NCBI GenBank assembly: GCA_947178465.1
Contig: CAMWYL010000136.1
Coordinates: 1-8,145 of the forward strand
Origin: an uncultured Lachnospiraceae bacterium
GTDB lineage: Bacteria > Bacillota > Clostridia > Lachnospirales > Lachnospiraceae
Length of the DNA stretch: 8,145 nucleotides
Direction of reading: 5' to 3'
In this document: one piece after another, positions 4,598-8,145 of the stretch
Layout of the letters: the number at the start of each line of letters is the position of its first letter
How positions within the stretch are numbered: position 1 is the stretch's first letter
The notes under the pieces: model-generated
What the model was told of the DNA's origin: nothing
Seen by the model: the letters and a program-made list of their open reading frames with translations, nothing else
Databases searched by the model: none
Made by a program: the position numbers and the translations under genes

Positions 4598-6121
4598 ATG
4601 AAATTTTCAGAATGGAGCTATACAAGACCTGATTATTCAGCAGTAAAGAAAAAAATAAGCGATTGTAAAAGCAAGATGCAGAACGCCGGGTCCTATCAGA
4701 TGTTCCGCGATGCCTGGATGGACGTTAAAAAAGAAATAGAATATATGGTATATCAGGAAGAAATTATCTATATACGCCATCTGTGCGGGATAGATTATCA
4801 GTATAGTCTGGGGGAAGTGGAAATACAAAACAGGGAGGAGCCTTCGGTGTATGCGCTGCGTGATGAATGTAACAGGATAGCAGCGGCTTCCGGATATCGT
4901 CGTGAATTGGAACGGGAATTTGGAAACCGGATTTTTGCGCATCTTGATCAGCATAGAGCCGCGGAAAGCTCTGACAGTATAAGATTGCAGTCGGAAGAAT
5001 CCGCATTAAAACTGCAGTACAGAAAATTGATGGTAAAGGATAATCGTGATGATGAAGCGCTGTATCAAGTGTTCCGAAAGCTGATAGAGATTCGCTGTGA
5101 GCTTGCGGACAGCTTTGGCTATGACAGTTACATAGATCTTGGATACCTCATTCAGGGACGGCAGGATTACGGAACAAAAGAGCCGGCAGATTTCCGCCGC
5201 AATATCCAAAAATATGTTACGCTCGCAGTGGCGGATATCAAGGCAAAGGGAATCGACTATGACTATCCGCCTGCAATTGCTGCAAACCCGGGAGAGTTAA
5301 TTTCTGCTATTGCCGCTATGTTTAAAGACCTGTCTTATGAAACAGGAAGCTATATTGAGGAAATGACGCAGAAGGAACTGTACGATCTGGAAACAAGGGC
5401 GAATAAGCGAGGTAACCTGTTTACATGCTGTATGCTGCCATATGAGAAGCTTCCTTTTATCATTGGAAATTATACAGGCAATGGAATGGAAACGGGATAT
5501 ACGGTCCATGAATTCGGTCATGGGTTCGCTTTTTATACCGCGGCGAGAAAACAGCCGTTGTATGAATTGCATCGTTCTTCTCCTGCCGTGAATGAAATAC
5601 ATTCCAAAACAATGGAACACTTTATGTTCCCCTATTTAAAAATGTTTGTAGGAGAACATAAAAAAGAGTATATACGAAATCATTTGATGCAGCAGCTGGA
5701 AAATCTGGCATATCGGTGTGCCATAGATGAATTTGAGCATCTGATGTATGACAGGAATATGTCAAGGGTACAGCTTTGTGAATTGTGGGCGGATATTTCA
5801 AACAGATACACTCCTTGGAACAGAATATCTCCGGAGGATATCCATCAGGGAAAATGTTGGCCGCGCCAAACACATATCGTTGAAAGTCCGTTTTATTATA
5901 TACAATACGACATTGCGCAAATCAGTACTTATGAGTTTTATCTTAAGATGAAAAGCAACTATGAGCAGGCATGGTCGGATTATATGAGGCTGTGCAGTGA
6001 AGGGGGAAGTAAATCCTATCAGGAATTGTTGGAAACCGCTCATCTGTCCAATCCGTTTATCGGAAGCGCAGTAGAGGATATCTGCCATCCTATTGTTGAT
6101 GAGTTGTACAGTCTTTTATAA
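4598..6121 (+). CDS. M3-family zinc oligoendopeptidase (pepF/Pz-type)
   Basis: ATG 4598 is chosen over in-frame ATG 4583 because GGAGG (4585-4589) lies 8 bases before it. The 507-residue product has no signal peptide and should be cytosolic. The zinc site is complete: HEFGH at 304-308 (two His ligands and the catalytic Glu305) and Glu333 in NEIHSKTMEHF, 25 residues later, as the third ligand. The C-terminal part carries SPFYYIQYDIAQIS, a conserved substrate-side segment of the family, with the Tyr residues expected there. The N-terminal half is helical and charged, as in the other M3 peptidases. These enzymes cut short peptides of roughly 6-20 residues during peptide turnover and nutrition. 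The overall pattern is closest to the Pz-peptidase-like M3 group rather than classic PepF; the protein is somewhat short for that group. It stands alone, converging with the minus-strand gene 45 bases downstream; no terminator is evident in the gap. Confidence 0.9.
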   Translation: MKFSEWSYTRPDYSAVKKKISDCKSKMQNAGSYQMFRDAWMDVKKEIEYMVYQEEIIYIRHLCGIDYQYSLGEVEIQNREEPSVYALRDECNRIAAASGYRRELEREFGNRIFAHLDQHRAAESSDSIRLQSEESALKLQYRKLMVKDNRDDEALYQVFRKLIEIRCELADSFGYDSYIDLGYLIQGRQDYGTKEPADFRRNIQKYVTLAVADIKAKGIDYDYPPAIAANPGELISAIAAMFKDLSYETGSYIEEMTQKELYDLETRANKRGNLFTCCMLPYEKLPFIIGNYTGNGMETGYTVHEFGHGFAFYTAARKQPLYELHRSSPAVNEIHSKTMEHFMFPYLKMFVGEHKKEYIRNHLMQQLENLAYRCAIDEFEHLMYDRNMSRVQLCELWADISNRYTPWNRISPEDIHQGKCWPRQTHIVESPFYYIQYDIAQISTYEFYLKMKSNYEQAWSDYMRLCSEGGSKSYQELLETAHLSNPFIGSAVEDICHPIVDELYSLL

Positions 6122-6166
6122 TGTTATGGGAAACGATTTTAGTTGTTTACTATATATTGGTGTGGG

Positions 6167-6838
6167 TTAAAAGTCAGTTGTGTTTTTGTCAATAAAGGTA
6201 CAGGTGTTTAAAAAATCAGTAAGCGCCGTTTCTGTGTCCTCTGCATAGCTCTCTACACAGGTTAATTCAATGCATACGGCCGTCTGTGCATAAATGCCAA
6301 AGGTGGAGGCGCCATGTGTATAAGGAGCGCTTTCGCTTTTACAGTTATACAGCAGGAGTATATAGGTCTGCCCGTTGCAGACAATTTCTTTTTCTTCCAT
6401 GACATCATAATTGCGTCTTCCGGCGTCAAGCCAGGAGTCCCTGTTGAGCTGCGCCTGTTCTTCACTTGAATATTCTCCCAGCAGGAGGTAAAGTCTGGCC
6501 TCGTACAAATCAGAAGGTTCGCCGGTGCCGGTCTCATAAGCTTTAGCTTCACCGGCCGTCCAGGAGGCATAGTATAGCCCGTCCGATGCCAAAACATCAT
6601 TGTTATCTAAAAGGACAAAATCGCTTTCTGCGATTTGAATCATAAGATGGTGCCCGACAATGATGTGGTCTGTTTGGGGGAGCTGCGCCCGGCCTTTTCC
6701 AAACAGGACAAAGATTAATGCAAGCAGGAAAATGCCACAGACAATATACCGTTTATGGCTCCGGCACCATCCTTTTAATTTCTCCGCCTTTGTCAGGTCT
6801 ACGGATTTCCCGGTTTCTTCATGGTTCGCGTTTTGCAT
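6167..6838 (-). CDS. Single-pass membrane protein of unknown function
   Basis: The start at 6838 has GGGAGG (minus strand, about 6845-6850) 7 bases upstream. The 223-residue product has a polar, basic N-terminus (1-30), one hydrophobic segment (31-47, YIVCGIFLLALIFVLFG) and then an extracytoplasmic domain of about 170 residues, so a type II (N-in) membrane anchor is likely. The outer domain is rich in Tyr, Glu and Thr and ends in a helix-strand unit (TALTDFLNTCTFIDK) of the kind seen at the end of PsbP/DUF1795-like folds; that likeness is only an impression. It contains several Cys (in EIVCNG, YNCKS, AVCIELTC, NTCTF) that could form disulfides. It follows the LacI-family gene by 71 bases on the same strand without a clear terminator between, so co-transcription is possible. 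I do not recognise the family. Confidence 0.7.
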   Translation of the reverse strand: MQNANHEETGKSVDLTKAEKLKGWCRSHKRYIVCGIFLLALIFVLFGKGRAQLPQTDHIIVGHHLMIQIAESDFVLLDNNDVLASDGLYYASWTAGEAKAYETGTGEPSDLYEARLYLLLGEYSSEEQAQLNRDSWLDAGRRNYDVMEEKEIVCNGQTYILLLYNCKSESAPYTHGASTFGIYAQTAVCIELTCVESYAEDTETALTDFLNTCTFIDKNTTDF

Positions 6839-6909
6839 TCTTATACCTCCCTGCGTGTTTCGGCACGCATACCAATCTATGGATTGAAAAGGACTTTTCT
6901 TTCAGACTT

Positions 6910-7926
6910 TTATCCCTTCTGCCCGTTTGCGGTCTGCGTTTCGCGTGTGGTTCCTCCGTATGCATAGGCGACAGGAAGGCAGACAAGAGGGGGCTTGATC
7001 GGCATATTTTCCTGAAGGAGAAGCTCCACGCACATTTTGGCAATTTCGGAAACGGGCTGTACGATGGTAGAGCAGACATAGTCTTTTTCCCCGAAGTAGC
7101 GGATTCCATCAAAGCCGATGACCTGAACGTCCTCCGGCACGCGCTGCCCCAATCTGCGCAGTATCTTTATGATAGAATAAGCGAGTCCGTCGGTTACGCA
7201 GAAAATCCCATCAAACGTTAGGTTCCCATTATCTATATGTTCCTTAAGATAAGCTTCGAATTCATCAAAGGAGTCCCCGTCATTCAGAATTTTCATCTCA
7301 TATTGAAGACCGCGCGCAAGACAGCCGTTTTCAAAGCCGGCCTTGCGCTTGTTCGGCTCGTTGTTCAGAGAGGAGCCAATCCGCAGAAAGGCAACGTTGC
7401 GACAACCAAACTCCGCGAGCTTTTCGGCGGCAAGCTGTCCGCCCGCAAAGTTGTCGCTGGCCACGCACGGGATTTTCGGTCCCATGGAGCGGTCTATGGC
7501 GACATAGGGGGTATTCTCTTCTATGATAAGATTGGGATTGTAGGTCAGCCCGATAATCCCGTCCACCTTGTTTTGCTGTGCCATTGTGACATATTCCTGC
7601 TCCTGTGCGGAATCGGAGTCGGTGCAGCATAGCAGCATCCGGTATTTCCTTCTCAGGAGAGCGAGATTAATGTGGTAGGCAAGCGAGGCGAAAAAAGGCA
7701 TTTGGGTATTGGGAATCAACAGAGCCACGGTGTAGGTTTTGCTGGCCTTTAACCCCTGCGCATAGCTGTTGACCTGATAATTGAGCTTTTTGATGGCGTC
7801 CTCCACGCGCTGTCTGTAGGAATCGCCCACGGGCAGGCCGTTTACGACCTTGGAAACCGTGCCGAGGGCAACGCCCGCTTCCCGTGCGACATCCTTCATT
7901 GTTGGAGCAGAGCTTTCTTTTTTCAT
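6910..7926 (-). CDS. LacI-family transcriptional regulator
   Basis: The start at 7926 (MKKESSAPTMKDVARE) is chosen because the DNA-binding domain then begins at residue 9, as in the family, giving 338 residues, the usual length. A longer frame from GTG 8061 would start beside the promoter and add an unrelated tail. The helix-turn-helix is clear (TMKDVAREAGVALGTVSKVVNG, about 9-30), followed by the hinge helix (about 52-60, VNSYAQGLK; family usually has A-R-x-L, so Gln replaces Arg). Residues 63-330 form the sugar-binding fold, with VALLIPNTQMPFF, VDGIIGLTYN, VASDNFAGGQLAAEKL, DGIFCVTDGLA and DVQVIGFDG. A ribosome site GAAAGG is present, somewhat far (12 bases). It probably represses a carbohydrate gene cluster, most likely the divergent gene at 8122 and its followers, and perhaps itself. 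The inducer cannot be told from sequence. Confidence 0.92.
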   Translation of the reverse strand: MKKESSAPTMKDVAREAGVALGTVSKVVNGLPVGDSYRQRVEDAIKKLNYQVNSYAQGLKASKTYTVALLIPNTQMPFFASLAYHINLALLRRKYRMLLCCTDSDSAQEQEYVTMAQQNKVDGIIGLTYNPNLIIEENTPYVAIDRSMGPKIPCVASDNFAGGQLAAEKLAEFGCRNVAFLRIGSSLNNEPNKRKAGFENGCLARGLQYEMKILNDGDSFDEFEAYLKEHIDNGNLTFDGIFCVTDGLAYSIIKILRRLGQRVPEDVQVIGFDGIRYFGEKDYVCSTIVQPVSEIAKMCVELLLQENMPIKPPLVCLPVAYAYGGTTRETQTANGQKG

Positions 7927-7968
7927 ATAAAAATCATGCCTTTCTTGATATTCTGCTGTTTGTGAACG

Positions 7969-7990
7969 GGTTTCATGGAAAAATGAAACC
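7969..7990. repeat. 8-bp perfect inverted repeat in the lacI-type leader
   Basis: GGTTTCAT (7969-7976) and ATGAAACC (7983-7990) are perfect inverted repeats with a 6-base spacer GGAAAA. The repeat lies 43 bases upstream of the regulator's start codon, inside its predicted leader RNA. It may be an RNA hairpin or a second operator. Confidence 0.5.
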
Positions 7991-8062
7991 ATAATAATCA
8001 AATATAAATCATCAAAGGAAAAGAATGGACATATTTTATAAAAAACACTGTGATCAAGCACT

Positions 8063-8097
8063 CTTTTTCGTTATTATACTGCAAGAAAACGGAAAAG
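8063..8097. promoter_or_regulatory. Inverted repeat bracketing the regulator's -10 box, candidate operator
   Basis: CTTTTTCGTT (8063-8072) and AACGGAAAAG (8088-8097) are inverted copies with 9 of 10 bases matching, separated by 15 bases. Each half carries a CG as LacI-family sites do. The interval contains the minus-strand -10 TATAAT and a + strand TATACT (8075-8080), so binding here could control both divergent genes. Confidence 0.4.
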
Positions 8098-8101
8098 TAA
8101 A
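8073..8101 (-). promoter_or_regulatory. Promoter of the LacI-family gene
   Basis: On the minus strand, -35 TTTACT (8101-8096, 4 of 6) and perfect -10 TATAAT (8078-8073) are 17 bases apart. Transcription would start near 8066, giving a leader of about 140 bases before ATG 7926. This is also evidence against the GTG 8061 start. Confidence 0.55.
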
Positions 8102-8121
8102 GTAGGCGGAAAGGGGAATAT

Positions 8122-8145
8122 ATGAAACGTTACATAAAAAGAAAG
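8122..8145 (+). CDS. Start of a divergent gene, 8 codons visible
   Basis: ATG 8122 has AAGGGG (8111-8116) 5 bases before it and reads MKRYIKRK to the window edge. The short basic start would suit a sugar ABC permease or a secreted protein, but eight residues cannot decide. Position divergent from a LacI-family gene suggests a regulated carbohydrate gene. Confidence 0.6.

Noticed and set aside
6910..7632. Long open frames on the + strand opposite the LacI-family gene
   Set aside because: They lie entirely inside a well-supported minus-strand gene and have Arg/Leu/Gly-rich sequence typical of antisense shadows.
7962..7976. TGTGAACGGGTTTCA as a cre site
   Set aside because: One base too long between the half-sites compared with the cre consensus; kept only as part of the inverted repeat at 7969-7990.
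7927..8061. N-terminal extension of the LacI-family protein from GTG 8061
   Set aside because: LacI-family proteins begin a few residues before the helix-turn-helix; the extension overlaps the leader and starts only about 5 bases from the predicted transcription start.
1..8145. CRISPR array, tRNA, rRNA or transposase genes
   Set aside because: No regularly spaced repeats, no tRNA-like or rRNA-like segment and no transposase or integrase-like protein was seen on either strand.

Overview
The window looks like a chromosomal segment of a Gram-positive gut anaerobe of the Clostridia, most likely Lachnospiraceae. This rests on strong GGAGG-type ribosome binding sites, a lipoprotein signal with a classic lipobox, a sugar ABC-transporter binding protein next to a secreted GH43 enzyme, a LacI-family regulator and an M3 oligoendopeptidase. 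Base composition is mixed: the carbohydrate genes and the right half are moderately GC-rich, while about 2530-4120 is clearly AT-rich. No species can be named from sequence alone.

Left (1-2532): the 3' part of a family 1 extracellular solute-binding protein ends at 675. It is followed by a 15-bp hairpin and then a lipoprotein glycosidase of family GH43 with an arabinanase-like C-terminal domain. Together they look like the end of a Gram-positive polysaccharide (probably arabinan-type) utilisation locus: the anchored enzyme cuts the glycan and the transporter takes up the products. A cre/LacI-operator-like 14-mer lies between them. A hairpin closes the block after the GH43 gene.

Middle (2533-4582): an AT-rich accessory island. 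It holds a small gene resembling Imm3-type immunity proteins, a decayed gene with a DUF2262-like pattern (one frameshift and one in-frame stop), and an unrecognised 169-aa protein whose composition changes abruptly near its C-terminus. No toxin gene is present, so this looks like a patch of orphan immunity-type genes. It is followed by a 376-bp non-coding stretch rich in signals: a possible sigma-A promoter, an 11-bp hairpin, an extended -10 promoter, an 18-bp perfect palindrome, an intrinsic terminator, a second extended -10 promoter and a GC-rich hairpin.

Right (4598-8145): an M3-family zinc oligoendopeptidase on the + strand converges with a minus-strand pair, a LacI-family regulator and, 71 bp downstream of it, a single-pass membrane protein of unknown function. 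At the right edge a divergent + strand gene begins (8 codons seen). The lacI/divergent intergenic region carries a good minus-strand promoter whose -10 box is bracketed by inverted repeats with a central CG, a plausible operator for the regulator.
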